Assembly (NCBI GenBank): GCA_900660155.1
Contig: CABFPE010000043.1
Span: 1,229,950 to 1,276,287 of the forward strand
DNA length: 46,338 bases
Source: Hofstenia miamia
Taxonomy: Eukaryota > Xenacoelomorpha > Acoela > Hofsteniidae
Reading direction: 5' to 3'
The notes beneath the pieces are model-generated. The model did not search any database and was not told where the DNA came from. It saw nothing but the letters and a program-made list of their open reading frames with translations. The position numbers were made by a program, and so were the translations under genes. Position 1 is the first letter of the stretch; the number at the start of each line of letters is the position of its first letter. Positions 21,725 through 33,739 of the stretch are shown piece by piece.

Positions 21725-22200
21725 ATGAATATTGTTTTGATGGTTGATTGCCAATGTTATCTACACATTTATGTCTATCCTCGCAGTGATGAAAAAGAGA
21801 ATTTACATACAAAATAGATAACCAAGGTCCAAATTTAGTTCCTCTGTGGTACTCCTTATAGATTATTTGCAATATAGAACGATTCCCACACGATAAATTA
21901 ATTAGTTGTTTTCTTTGATACAGAAAAGATGGTCTCCATTATAATGGAAACCAAAAATAATCAAATGCATTTACTTAAACAAACTAACTCCTATATATTT
22001 CAATTTTTCAAAAAAAGATAGTTTGGGAAATCACATCAAACGCCTTTCAAATTCAAGCATAAAAAGTCCTATCTACTTATCACTGTTATTAATTTCACTA
22101 ACTATTCTTGTTAAACATCCTATAGAGCTAAAAGAGTAGATTGCGGAGGAACAACTCCATATTGTTTGGAATAAGGACAAGTACCTATTTTGCATAATAC
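21725..22200 (-). mobile_element. Second LINE reverse-transcriptase remnant
   Basis: Read on the minus strand, the order of blocks is that of a Jockey/CR1-like RT. QYGVVPPQSTLLAL lies near 22175-22130 (family QYGFRPGHSTLLAL). KAFDVISQTIFF lies near 22045 (DxSKAFD, the first catalytic aspartate region). NAFDYFWFPL and LYQRKQLIN lie around 21970-21920 (WFxSYLxxRxQ), and a GVPQ/RGTKFGPWLSILYVNSLF block near 21850-21790 matches GVPQGTKLGPxLFxLYINDL. Several stops and frame changes show it is dead. It differs in sequence from the remnant at 7075-7990, so it is a separate, old insertion. Confidence 0.75.
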
Positions 22201-23660
22201 TTCATTTTCAAATGTAATTTTTTCAGCAAGTGATTAATAATAGACTTCAAGTTTTCGCAGCAACTAACATGCAAATGAGATTGCATCACAAGAGAAGAAC
22301 AAGAATTTATGGACTTAGCTACTTTTCAATGATATTCTCGTATAATGCAATAATGCAGTAAATGGATTAAAATATTAAGGTATCAGCCCAAATCGATATA
22401 TCAGTGAAAAATAATTGATAACTCCCACCAAAAGCCCATGTAAAAATATAAATTGGCCCAACGCAATGAGCTGAATAAGAACCCTAGAAACTCTTCACCT
22501 TAGCTACTCATCCTAGTTTGAAAATTTCTCACACTTTTTGAAGTTCACACATTTGGCAAAAGATGAGATCTTAAAAACCACTAAAAATATGTGGAAAAAC
22601 TATTAACAATAAATATAATTATCCAATCATTGTGAAAGAACGAAATCAGTGATCATAATCATATATCCGCGATGTATTTCAATAATGTACATACTATGTC
22701 TTCTGATTTTGTGATAATGCAACATATTTAAAGTACTAGGAAATAGTAAATTTCGCATATTTATACTCACCATGTAATTACATATTTGAAAAAAACTATA
22801 TTGTTATGAACATTGATATTATATAACCGTCTACCATAAGTCCATTCTAATGTTTTGGCATGGAGTTTTTTGGCTGGCCGGTAATTATTTTTGCACCCGC
22901 GGCGGTCGCAAAATTTTTATTGTATATAATAGTCCCTAGATTTGTCATTGCTTATCTGGACTTACATTCACCTTGAATAAAGCTCATTGCAAGGACCCTC
23001 TTTAATTCAGTTTGAAAATCCAAACAAAAGTTTAACCAACGTCTGCTAAAAGTAATGACTTCGATGCAACAGAAAGTAAATTTTAAAAAAAATTGTTTCT
23101 TTTTTACCTAGACCATTCGGTAAAGGTCATGAAAATATGACCTCATTTAACAGAAAAAAATTCAAAATTTAGATATTTGAATATATCATGTGTTAACATG
23201 CATAAATGTAATTCCTTCTTTATAATTGATTTGGTGATTATAACATTTGTCTTACTTCCTTATTAGTACCTACAGATTTTATATCCATAGAGAAATAGAT
23301 TCCCACACAAAAACATTGTTGAAATTCAAGAGTTAGAATATAAGGTTTGATGAATCAGAAACAAAATCTTAAAACTTGATCACAATAGAATCAAAGTAGG
23401 TTGGATAAAAATGATATATGTACAAGGAACTAGAGCTTTTTAATAAGTTGAAGGGGAAAGACCTTATTTGAATTCTATTTTGGCTCTATATGTTAACTAT
23501 TGCTTAGCAAATTCCTTAAGACAATATTATTGGAATAAAAGGAATATTCGTGACTTATAAAGTCATTATCTCAATTATCAAAAAAATAGAATTCAAGCAT
23601 TTAATTTTCAACATTGTTTCTATCAATGATCAAATATATAGGGTGATCCTTAGACATTTG
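22201..23660. other. Unassigned AT-rich DNA downstream of the SLC22 gene
   Basis: No gene is recognised. A small GC-rich spot at 22875-22920 (GGCTGGCCGG, ACCCGCGGCGGTCGC) stands out but has no partner or known identity. Confidence 0.5.
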
Positions 23661-23663
23661 AAA

Positions 23664-23669
23664 TTTATT
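23664..23669 (-). promoter_or_regulatory. Poly(A) signal AATAAA of the SLC22-type gene
   Basis: The minus-strand AATAAA lies 34 bases after the stop codon of the transporter. The 3' UTR would be very short. Confidence 0.55.
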
Positions 23670-23703
23670 TATAGGTTAGAATTTTCTACATTTTTATAGA
23701 CTT

Positions 23704-25237
23704 TTATGAATAATTAACTTTCTTCTTTTCAATTGGCTTTCGTTCTTGGATGGAAAGCACGAAATCTTCATAGTTATTTGGAAGATTTTTGCCAAGTGTT
23801 TCTGGCAAAAACATTGTAAGAAGCGCTCCGAGAAATCCAACTAAACTGAAAATTACTAATGTTAGTGGTGGCCAGTAAGCTTCACCGATTTGACCAATAA
23901 AAGGGGCAATAACACCTCCAAACCGCGCCAAGCAAGAACATAGTCCCATAAATGTACTTCTAACCAAAGTAGGGTTGAGTTCCGAACTATAAACGTAAAC
24001 TCCAATGAAACTGCCAGAACTGAACATTTTGCCAATCTGGATGAGAATTAGATTCCAAGTGCCAGAGAAAAAAGAGGATAACATGCAGACGCAGGCAGCA
24101 CCTATCAATGTCACAATCATCGCTTGCCTCCTTCCAATGTACAGCAGAAAAAAACATAGAATTACACCAGGTGTCTCCATAAAACCAGATACAGCTAAAT
24201 TTGCAAAAAGTGACATTTGAGTACTGTCGCCAGCTGCAAAAGTTAGTCCGTAAAAATTTAAGTTCACTGTTACCCATAAATATATTTGAATTGCAATAAA
24301 TGTCATGAAAATTCTGTTCTTTAAAAATCGTGAGATATCTGAATTACTTTCACCCTTTTGCTTAAACTCTAAAAGTTCTCTCTCAGTTTCTTGGGAAATT
24401 GATCCACCATTCCAGGAGGCGATTCTTTTGAATTCTTTTAGAGCTCGTTCATTATATCCATTTGCGATTAACCAGGTTGTACTTTCAGGAACCCAGAAGA
24501 ATGGGGGAATGATCAGGAATACAATGAGACTTGTTATTCGAAGAACATTTCGCCAATCTCGAATAAAATAGCCAATAGGATAACCAAGTAGTAGCGTCCC
24601 TATCCCAAATAAGGATTCCAACCAAATACAAAGTATTAGTCTATGTTTCTTTTGTGTAAATTCAGCTATTATAATGAAACTAGACAAGTAACAAGTTATT
24701 AGAAATAAACTCAGAATAAACTTAACAACTATAAAAACATACATATTCGGTGCAAAAGAATTAATGAAAGTGCATGTAGCCAATACACATAAAGAGAATA
24801 TAAGAATCGGCTTCCTCCCGAATTTATCTGAGGCCCTGCCAAGCGTTGCTATACCCAGTACCATTCCCACCATTTTTACTGACCGAATAAGAGATTTATA
24901 AAATCTTCTTTCACACACCAATTCAAAAGTGCTAATCAGTGTTGAGTGCATTCCGGTGTCTTGTGGAACAAAAACATAGGTTCCATCACACCACTGGGTT
25001 GTGTTGGGTGTAAAGCAAAGGTATTCATCATATTTTTGTGATAATTGCAATGCGTCAAAGGAGTCATTACTATTTGAACAATAGAAAGGAATATCAGCTG
25101 TTGTTAGTGAATCTGCTGTAACCATCATACCAGTTATTGCCGAACAAAGGAAAATTAATATTGTTGCTAGTACCTGAAATATGCCTTGTCTTGCCTCTGT
25201 AACGCATTTTTGCAAAATGGAGTCTTCATCACTTTCA
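23704..25237 (-). CDS. SLC22-type organic ion/carnitine transporter, main exon
   Basis: One exon encodes about 510 residues of a 12-TM major-facilitator protein. Counting from codon 25215-25213: TM1 about 12-34, a large outer loop with four cysteines (46, 67, 76, 101) and sequons at N50 and N71, then STFELVCERR before TM2. After TM2 comes the MFS loop motif GRASDKFGRKP (126-136), then PESTTWLIANGY (243-254) before the large inner loop, YIGRRQ (359-364), SSELNPTLVRSTFMG (410-424) and LPETLGKNLPNNYEDF at the end. All are SLC22 hallmarks, and the length matches the family's 500-560. The exon begins at an acceptor (atttttag) in phase 2 (T|GAA AGT GAT) and has no ATG before TM1, so the start codon lies in an upstream exon to the right. 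It stops at TAA 23706-23704. No breaks are seen. It probably carries organic cations, carnitine or anions across the plasma membrane; the substrate cannot be told. Confidence 0.93.
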
Positions 25238-25840
25238 CTAAAAATAATAACTTAGCATTTAATTTAAGGATATATATAATTCACATTGAAAGTGATGTAC
25301 TGAGGCTACATTAGTGCTGACGGACCTGAGTCCCTATTTCGGGCATAATCACTGAAACAAAACATCAGGATGTTACACAGATCTAGCTGCTAGCATAAAT
25401 CATCAATCTAAACATCTGAGAACTATCTTTCTGTAAGAAAATCCTCCTTATCGTACATGTTAGCTGACATCTTGTTTCCTGAGAGACATTGCTATGAAAC
25501 TGTTAGACTGGCCAACCTTTGGCCTAGACATGTTTATTACTGATATGATAATATCTGAGCAGTATTGAAACATAATATCCATGCAAAACTAAATAATACA
25601 TATCACCACATTTTGAGGAAAAGAACATTTTTCTTAAATGTTTGCAGTTGGCCCAAAAGAAGGGGGGTTACCGCCCTCTTAAATCGCTCTACTGGGTAAG
25701 AGCTTTCGCAGATATTATCACTATATTTACTGGTATACAGATAATCATTTTCTATGAATGATAACCTGTATTTTTATTAAATATGTCTGTTCTTGCAAAA
25801 ATCAGTAAAAGCTACTGGTGGTTTAATTAATCTGTCCGAC
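25238..25840. other. Region upstream of the SLC22 main exon
   Basis: It should hold intron and perhaps the missing first exon of the transporter, but I could not choose a donor. A G/C-richer spot at 25656-25710 (GGGGGGTTACCGCCCTC, then CTCTACTGGGTAAGAG) has short self-complementary parts of unknown meaning. Confidence 0.4.
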
Positions 25841-25981
25841 AATGTACATATATATATATATATATATATATTATTATTACAAAAACTTAATAAAATCTCC
25901 AACTTTGCCTACTCTTCCATCTGCTTCTACTTTATCTCCTGTGAAATTGACTTGTTTTTATATTTTTGTAGCGTTTGCCTT

Positions 25982-25995
25982 TATATATATATATA

Positions 25996-26038
<43 letters not shown>
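25982..26038. repeat. (TA)n microsatellite, nearly perfect
   Basis: TA repeats interrupted once by GACA, with a single N at 26049. Frames translating as YIYIYI here are not genes. Confidence 0.92.
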
Positions 26039-26041
<3 letters not shown>

Positions 26042-26059
26042 AGCATCGNAATTCATTAT

Positions 26060-27690
26060 TGAAATATTAAGTTTTCCTTAACCTATTTAAAGCAAAATAT
26101 AATTTGTAAAACCGAAGAACAATAGAAACGAACCTTTGAATATTGCGCTCCATTCGATACTCTCTGTCAACGTTAATGGTTATAAGTTAGTCAAATAAGA
26201 CTTGCTTGAAGTATGCTGCTTCACCATAAACCACATAACTATTATAATGAATAAAGTTTTCGAGATATCTCAGTCATAACACCAAACTCTCAAAAATGCC
26301 GGTACTCCTTAACTTATCATTCATTATAGTATACATTTGCGCAACGATAAGATTGTCAATAATGTGTTTACTAAACATCTGTTTCCTTCCATTATAGCAA
26401 TGTGTTATTGAAAATGGTCATTAACAGCATTACTGTAATTACATGAAAGTACTTTAAAACAAATACAATTTTTCAAATTACACATTTTTTCTGGGAACTT
26501 CAATTTTTAATTATACTTCGTTACCAAATATAAAGTCATCCAAGTTCAAAATCAGAGCTTTTTCAAATATAGTCTAGTGAATTTCACAAGTTGATAATTT
26601 GTTCAGATATTAAACACAGTGCTCCAAACTTTAACATGAGAAAATCAAGGAACTGATGAGGCTACCTAATCTAATGTAATCAAATGGATACAATTAATTT
26701 TATATACATTTTGAAACACTTTCCTTTAAGCCTTTTAAGAAATATGGAAATCTATTTGTAAATCTAATCCCATTCTATTTCGAAAATAAGTGTTAAAATA
26801 ATCTTTTTGTCTGAAAGTTTTAACTATTTCAAATGTTCCCCATATTTATCTATTAGACAACGATAATTATCAAGATTTCCAGCATGGTCATTGAGTAACT
26901 GTTTTGCTATGCCAAGTGTCTGAAAACGTGCAGTAATTTCAATGAATTTATCATAATTTTGTTGCCTTTATTTACATTGTATATAGTATCTATAAATTCA
27001 AATATCATTTGCAAATAATTAATAGATGTAGAATTGAACAGTTTTTGCACAAATTTACAAGTTTATTAATCATACACAAGCATGTTGTCATCGCGCAGTT
27101 CATTTTACAGCTACAATGATAAAAAATAATATTTACAAAAAATCGTTTAACCAAATATGACTACATCAATCAATGACGAATTGCCACCGATTAACAGGAA
27201 ATCAGTATTTATACGCTATTCTACTTAGGTTGTAAATTTACTACATCAACTTTATTTTTGCATTAATTTCAGATTTTTTTCACAATTTAGTGCACGCAAT
27301 CCGTCTATAATTATAAACTGAACTTTTTGACCAATTCCTTAAAGCTATATGCAAATTTACTTGTTCTCTACCCTGTAATCATTGTAAAATAAATATTGAA
27401 TGAATTGTGAGAAAATAAAGGCCCCCAAAAATGACGCTCATAAATCTAGAAACAAACTTCATCGCTTTTGAAATTTCGGCTGCAAAATTTCGATTGAATG
27501 TTTATCGATCAAACTTCAAGTATCACTGTCATTTACATGTACATGATTAAGTTTTGCAAATCTTCTCGAGTTACATGTATTACCACGCCAAGCCTAATTT
27601 AACTCAAAATAAATTAATTAATTTACAATAGTAGTCAATAATAATTAATACGTATCGATAAACGTTGATGGTACATTTATTAAATTTGGC
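26060..27690. other. Unassigned AT-rich DNA
   Basis: No supported gene, RNA or bounded element is seen. Confidence 0.5.
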
Positions 27691-27694
27691 TTAG

Positions 27695-27821
27695 TATATA
27701 TATATATATATATATANNNNNNNNNNNNNNNNNNNNNNNNNNNNNNNNNNNNNNNNNNNNNNNNNNNNNNNNNNNNNNNNNNNNNNNNNNNNNNNNNNNN
27801 NNNNNNNNNNNNNNNNNNNNN

Positions 27822-27851
<30 letters not shown>
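27695..27851. repeat. (TA)n microsatellite spanning an assembly gap (N 27717-27821)
   Basis: TA repeats flank both sides of a 105 N run, so the gap is most likely unresolved TA repeat of unknown true length. Confidence 0.9.
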
Positions 27852-27854
<3 letters not shown>

Positions 27855-29500
27855 TTGCTTTATACTTGACATTCAAGTAGTATTCTGGAAAACTAAAATT
27901 TTATTGATCCCAGCCCCACTTAATTCCATTAGATTTGCTACCAGTCGCGTCCTTTCCCGTCTCGTTTCACGCCATTATCATATAATTTTCTGATCCTGTA
28001 ATCCCATTGGTTACTCTGTGTGGACTTCTATTTTAACCAAAAATATCAAAAACTATGCGTAATATTCTGATATTCGAGGTTGTTTTGCTTATGGTCTCAA
28101 TCCTATTTTAGACCCAGTCCCACTGAAATACTTAGTCTCATTAGAAAGAGTCGCAACGCAGAACCTTACATTCAAGACCTTTGAATCATGAATATTGATA
28201 GGATTTTCAAAATACAATGTATTAGCAACTGTAGAGATTAGATAATGTATGCGAAATTTCTGGACTTTTGATAATTTTTTGTCAATGTAACTGCTGCTAG
28301 TGCTCATGCTGTGCCTGTGGATTAAATCGCAACAACTCTTTGTGTATATTTTGATTTTAATAGTTTTCAATCATATATTAAAGATTAATTAATGTATAGT
28401 TTTATGAATCCCATTACTAAAAATAATTTTGTACTTTAGAATTGTAAAATATAAATAGACATTCAGAAAAAGGTTTTGAAAGCGTTGTGTGATGAAAATC
28501 AAACATAATGATTTATTGTAAGAAGAATTTATAAATGAAAATATACAGTATGCAATCAATAACCGGCCTAAAACATGAGCAGATTTGATTACATTTTAGT
28601 AGAAGCAATTTAACAGTAAAGGAACCAATTAAACATATTTTAAACATATCCAAAATGCTTTTGACGAGGAGTGTGTATCCAGTGCAATAGATTCAACTAG
28701 CTTGCTGAGTGTGTTCGTATGTTATAGTTGACGTGCGAAATTTTGAATTGCTGTGGTTAATCAGTAAAACGAGCTTGGTCAAAATTGATTGATATTAATG
28801 ACTTTTGCAAACACTTCACTGAATGCATAAATCAGCATTACGGTGAAAATAATGATTATCCGTACTTTATATGTTACAGTAAGATTGTATAATTAGGGAT
28901 TTCGTAAAATTCCAAAAAATCTTGACTTATATATATATATATATATATATATATCATAGTTTTTATCTTCAGAGGTGCGCCACTGCATGTAGTATAATGA
29001 TCCTGATAAAAAATGGGCATATGATTTCACATATTCTGCTTACATTTTCGGCTTGACCGAATACCCCAAAGTTTCTCAACATGTAAAAATTAGATTGAAA
29101 ATGCAGCTAATTTTATTGAAGTGGTAAATTTTTACGGTTTTTCAAGTTTTTTCAATTTATTTATTAAAATAGACGAAGGAAAATTTTAGAAGCGTCAACA
29201 ACGGTCAGCAGAGAGCAGTTTAGAAGAAATAATCAAGAGCTTGTTGATATTGAAAATTGTAGAGCACTGATAATATTGGGGTATGTCAAAGTTCAGCTCA
29301 AAATTCTGTAAGAACTATACTGGAATATAACTTCTGTAACATAATACAATTAAAAAAATGTAACTCATATTTTGCCAATTGGTTAGCTACTATGATGGAG
29401 ATCACTGTTAGTATTTTATCGATCATAGAGTAGAAGTCTTGTAATTTTACGATTACTTGCTATTGGAAAAATTATAATATTCTGTTAATTTTTCTCCCTC
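27855..29500. other. Unassigned AT-rich DNA
   Basis: No supported gene. A 40 bp segment near 28876-28912 (TATATGTTACAGTAAGATTGT...) resembles 4532-4570, both next to a (TA)n tract, suggesting fragments of the same dispersed repeat. Confidence 0.4.
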
Positions 29501-29519
29501 CCTCTGTATTGACAAAGTT

Positions 29520-29846
29520 GTGAAATCAATGAGAAATTATGTCTTAACCCTTAGCAACCGAAGCATTTTTAAACAATTTCTAAGCTCCCATAAAAATTTT
29601 TTCAACGCTTATAGTTCAAAAACTATGAAAGCTATGCTCCATCTAAAAGCACCATGTAATAGAGAAGAGTCTCCTCTAAATCCACGAGCTGGTACTGTTC
29701 CATCGAGGAATGCCTTGCGGCAAATCAGAGATCGCAGGGCCAATGGGTTTTGAATATCTTTGCACATATGAAGAAACAGTCAAAGTTCTTTTTTGGTTTA
29801 ATGGGCTCAAAACCTTATATATACATGAACATTAAATATGGAGACA
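29520..29846 (+). pseudogene. Decayed coding remnant, unassigned
   Basis: An open frame ends APCNREESPLNPRAGTVPSR and NALRQIRDRRANGF. A one-base shift near 29745 then opens MGFEYLCTYEETVKVLFWFN followed by GLKTLYIHEH, ending at a stop near 29835. Composition is less AT-rich than the flanks, and the amino-acid mix looks protein-like with charged and hydrophobic alternation. I do not recognise the family. A transposase remnant is most likely given the surroundings, but a decayed host exon cannot be excluded. Confidence 0.35.
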
Positions 29847-29849
29847 ATT

Positions 29850-32330
29850 TTTTCAAAAATTGGAAATTGTCAAAGAAAAATTGTTAAGCTTTTCAACAAC
29901 CTCAGCCACAATCAATACGCTGTATTAGAAATGTCTAGCATTGCATTAAAGTATGTTCTCCAATAGAACTACCCATACCCCAACATTTTCAAATTTGTTA
30001 ATAGGCTTGGAGAACATTCTTTGTAAATGTAGAAAAACGGTTTGTCATTTAAAACGGACGCTAGGCTGTTTAAGGTCAAATTCTTGAAGCATGGTTTGAT
30101 GTTCAATTAACAACAAACGTATGCAGCATATTTGAAATATCTCATAATGATGAGGGAAATATATTAAGGAGCGTAGGAGATCAATCATCTGTAACTGAAT
30201 ACCTACATCATATTATGATTCAATGTTTAACAACTAATATAGATTTACTTATCAAATCAAATTCTTTATGAAAATTTTACATTTTTCAGTTTTTATGCAA
30301 ATTAAAAAACAATTCTTGATATATCGACATTTTATGGGTAACATACTATGGTAAGTGTAGCGCCAATTTTAAGAAACTCTTTTGAAAAAAAACATAAACC
30401 TAATATATAAGGCAAAGTTTAATATTGCTGATGTTCTCTTAATTTTACCACTTACATGAATTTAGCATATCAAAGCGAAAGAGATTAATGCAGAAATACT
30501 GAAGAAGTCTGGTGATTAGATACAAACCGTGTGTTAACGGCCAAAATGAATGCGCGGTATTTTCCAAAAGTGACTTCGATTTCGGTTTTCTTACGCTACA
30601 AAACGGCGGTTTCGGTTTATAGTTAACTACTATTTGTAAAATGTTATTCAAGAGAAAATACTTTTCACAGGTACATTTTCATAATACTAAATTAAGTTGT
30701 TAATCAAATAGAACAAAATGACGCTTCAACTTGATAAGAATTTTGGAGTTTGCTCCAAGAAAACTCCATCGTTTCTGCTCAAAACTCGAAAATTCGGTTT
30801 TTGATTGTTTTTGCAGTTCGCTTTGGCTTTTGAGTGACAACTTCTGAGCCAGTGTATTGTCAAGCGCAAGCTTAAACTGCGTAAACGAAACAAAAAAATG
30901 ATTAAAGCATAAGCGGCCATAAGCCAAAGTTAAAAGTGAACAATCAGATGCATTTAGGCATGTTAGTAACACGATGTTACTTATTGCACAATGCTAAACA
31001 TAACTTACATTCAGAAGCGGCAGTATATTGCGAGTTGTAAGGAATTTCTATCTCACTAATTACAAAAGTAATCAATATTTTTAAAATGAATCGAATCTAG
31101 TGTATTGCTGATAAGATTCATTAGTGATGATGCACGTGATAAGGCTGCCAGAATAGAGTAGATCCTTTATAATCAAAATGCTAATGATAATCTAAATCAA
31201 AGATGTAATGGGGCCAATTTTTTTTTGAGCTCGACCCGTCGCTAACTGGATATGTGTTCGCAAGACCTGAATTTATACGGAATCTACTACTGCTGATACT
31301 AGGGTTTATTCAAATGTGAAAAATAACAAACAGGTAAAACCAATATAGGCCTAACAAGGACAAATTAATTAAGTTATCATTAGGCCTAATTATGACAAAA
31401 ATAATTCTTTCAAAAATTAAACGCTTTTTTTATATTTCTTGATGATCGTAAGCTTTAAGGAAAATTGAAATATCAACTTTTTGGATCTGGTTTTGGATTG
31501 ATCACTTCAAATGCTATATATATATATATATATATACTTAGAATCCCATTACAATTTCCAGTTTATGAAAAGGAATTTAGCAATTCTAACGCCTCAGCTG
31601 TTACTAGATCTAAGCTTGAACGATGGTCTGTAACAGATAGCCCTGCAGAAAAAAAATATCTCTCTAATTGACCACAACTCGTTTGGGCTAAATTAATTTG
31701 ACGTGCAAACATAGAGTTAACTCAATTCCATCTCTGATTTAAATGCCCAAAATTTATGTACATTGAGCTATTAATTTTTTCTGAACCTATTTTGAGTGTT
31801 CATCAGTATTTTTATTGATTTGTTTCACACTCTAATTAGATACTACTATAATCTATTTTAAATAAAAGGAGTTATAACGAATGCAAAATTCATAAGCGCG
31901 AGATAAGCGGAGATAAGTACAAGTTGAAAAAGCGAAAATGACGATAAGCGAAAATTTATTAAGAGAAAAATTCACTACTTGGAGCACTACCGAATTTGCA
32001 ATATATTAATATTTCGTAATAAAACATAGTTGGCTAGTTTGATACATGTATATGAAAGCATTTCAGAGCATCGCAAATGTGAAGCAATTGATGAATCTGC
32101 AATGTAGCAAAATCTGTAAATTTAATGCAACTACAATGAGAACAGACTTGTCAGTACAATCTCTAATACTCTTTATATACCTGATAATTGTTCATGATAG
32201 GAATTTCCATTCCTTCCTAAGGACTTTATTATTAAATTCAACCTGTTTTCTTAATAGTTTCTGAACGTATAGAAATATTTTTCAATTCTTAAAATCTATA
32301 AATGAAGAATATTTGAAAAGGAAATATATA
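29850..32330. other. Unassigned AT-rich DNA
   Basis: No supported gene. Around 30530-30910 are scattered CG-bearing motifs (TTCGGTTTT, GCGGCCATAAGCC). Around 31890-31960 a short unit like GATAAGCG recurs four or five times. These may be subterminal pieces of unknown DNA elements. Confidence 0.4.
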
Positions 32331-32706
32331 CAGTGTGAGGCCAAAAACATCCCTCTTTTTAAATGCTCACCATGCCAATGATATTACAGTTATTTTAAGA
32401 AAATTGATGTTGTTAATGACCTGCCATTTTGTGTTGGTTTCAACAAGATTGAGCTACAGGCCATATGACCTACAAATCAATTGACGTTTTGCGTGAGCTA
32501 TTTCAAACACTTGTAATTTCTTTGCATGATGATATGGGATGGCCAGCATGTTTGCGAAGAGTTCAAGCATTGACCAACAACCATTGATGGACTGAAAGTT
32601 GCCATTTAAGAAGTGACAAGTGAAATCCCCATAATAAATCCCTCAGAAAGCTTTTCTTGTCTATTTTTTGAAAAAGTGAAAGGTGGGAGGTTTTCCTATC
32701 CCACCC
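32331..32706 (+). mobile_element. Mariner-type element remnant with transposase fragment
   Basis: The left end CAGTGTGAGGCCAAAAACAT follows TA (32329-32330). The inverted right end TAGGGTGGGATAGGAAAACC near 32689-32708 is a weak match, also next to TA. The plus-strand frame from about 32425 reads CWFQQD, a stop, ATGHMTYKSIDVLRELFQTL, then VISLHDDMGWPACL. This matches the mariner transposase stretch around its second catalytic aspartate (LWFQQDGATCHT...LLRELFP...WPPRSPDL). Most of the transposase is missing, so this is an internally deleted, dead copy. Confidence 0.7.
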
Positions 32707-32719
32707 TATTCTTCAAATT

Positions 32720-33730
32720 TTACTTAAATAAAAATCTAAATTTTAACATTTTGCAAAAATATTTGTTCTCTCACGATTTCATATAGTATTGAATGCATAC
32801 AATTTTACCTATTAAATTACGTCCGATTGTTTACTTTTCTAGTGAATATTCAGAGATAATCGTACTCAAGTAGTTTGAAAAGGTAGTCACGTAGCACACA
32901 TTATTTGCGTTTTCTTTGTTTAAATACAATTGATGTGATAGAGTTATTAACATACGTAAAGCATATAAATGCAGTTTTTTATAAAACTAGCATTAAATTT
33001 TGCAGTTTTTCAATGAGTCACAAAACTTACGTGATTATCATGCTATTGTCATTGTCTAAGCAATATTTTTGATGGAGGTAATGAAGATAGTTTTTTAATT
33101 CTAATAAATAATATGAATATTAGTCAATGCGAATTAATGCCATAATTTAGGTAATAGCATATTATTTTTACAAAATCTATTTTACTTTAATAACTTTTTG
33201 ACGTTAGTAAGGAAAATGTAACCCAACATACTTCTATGCCGATAACAGATTTCAAAATAGCAAGTTATCATTGGTTAATCAGCGTCCAGCTATACATATA
33301 TTCATAAGTCAATATACACATCTCAGATAAAGGCAATTTTAGATAAAAAACAAAATTTGAAAATGAAATTCCACTAATATTTAAAAATATTATCAAGGTA
33401 GAATTTAATCGAAAACTTCTAGAAATGAAAAAGAATCGGGATTTAACCTAACAAATTTATGAAAATTTCAGAAGTGCAGGTTCGATTATCATTTCGATTA
33501 CGTGGTATTCCAAAAATTCACAAAGATATAACTAGTCCACTTATCAAACACGAATGTTCAAAGTTTAAATTTGACAAAATGTCTTAGTACTCCATTACTC
33601 CTTAATAATACTATTAACGAAGGTGATCCAATTTTGACCCAAAAATTGCGATTCTTTGACCTAATGACCGTTTGGTTTCGACATTATCTTGACTTTAAAG
33701 TAAAAACTGCGCATTAAGGAGAAAAATCAA
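32720..33730. other. Unassigned AT-rich DNA
   Basis: No supported gene, RNA or bounded element is seen. Confidence 0.5.
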
Positions 33731-33739
33731 TTTATCACT

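Noticed and set aside
25793-26081. Open frames translating as repeated YIYIYI near 25.8-26.1 kb and 27.6-27.9 kb
   Set aside because: They are translations of (TA)n microsatellites, partly through N runs.
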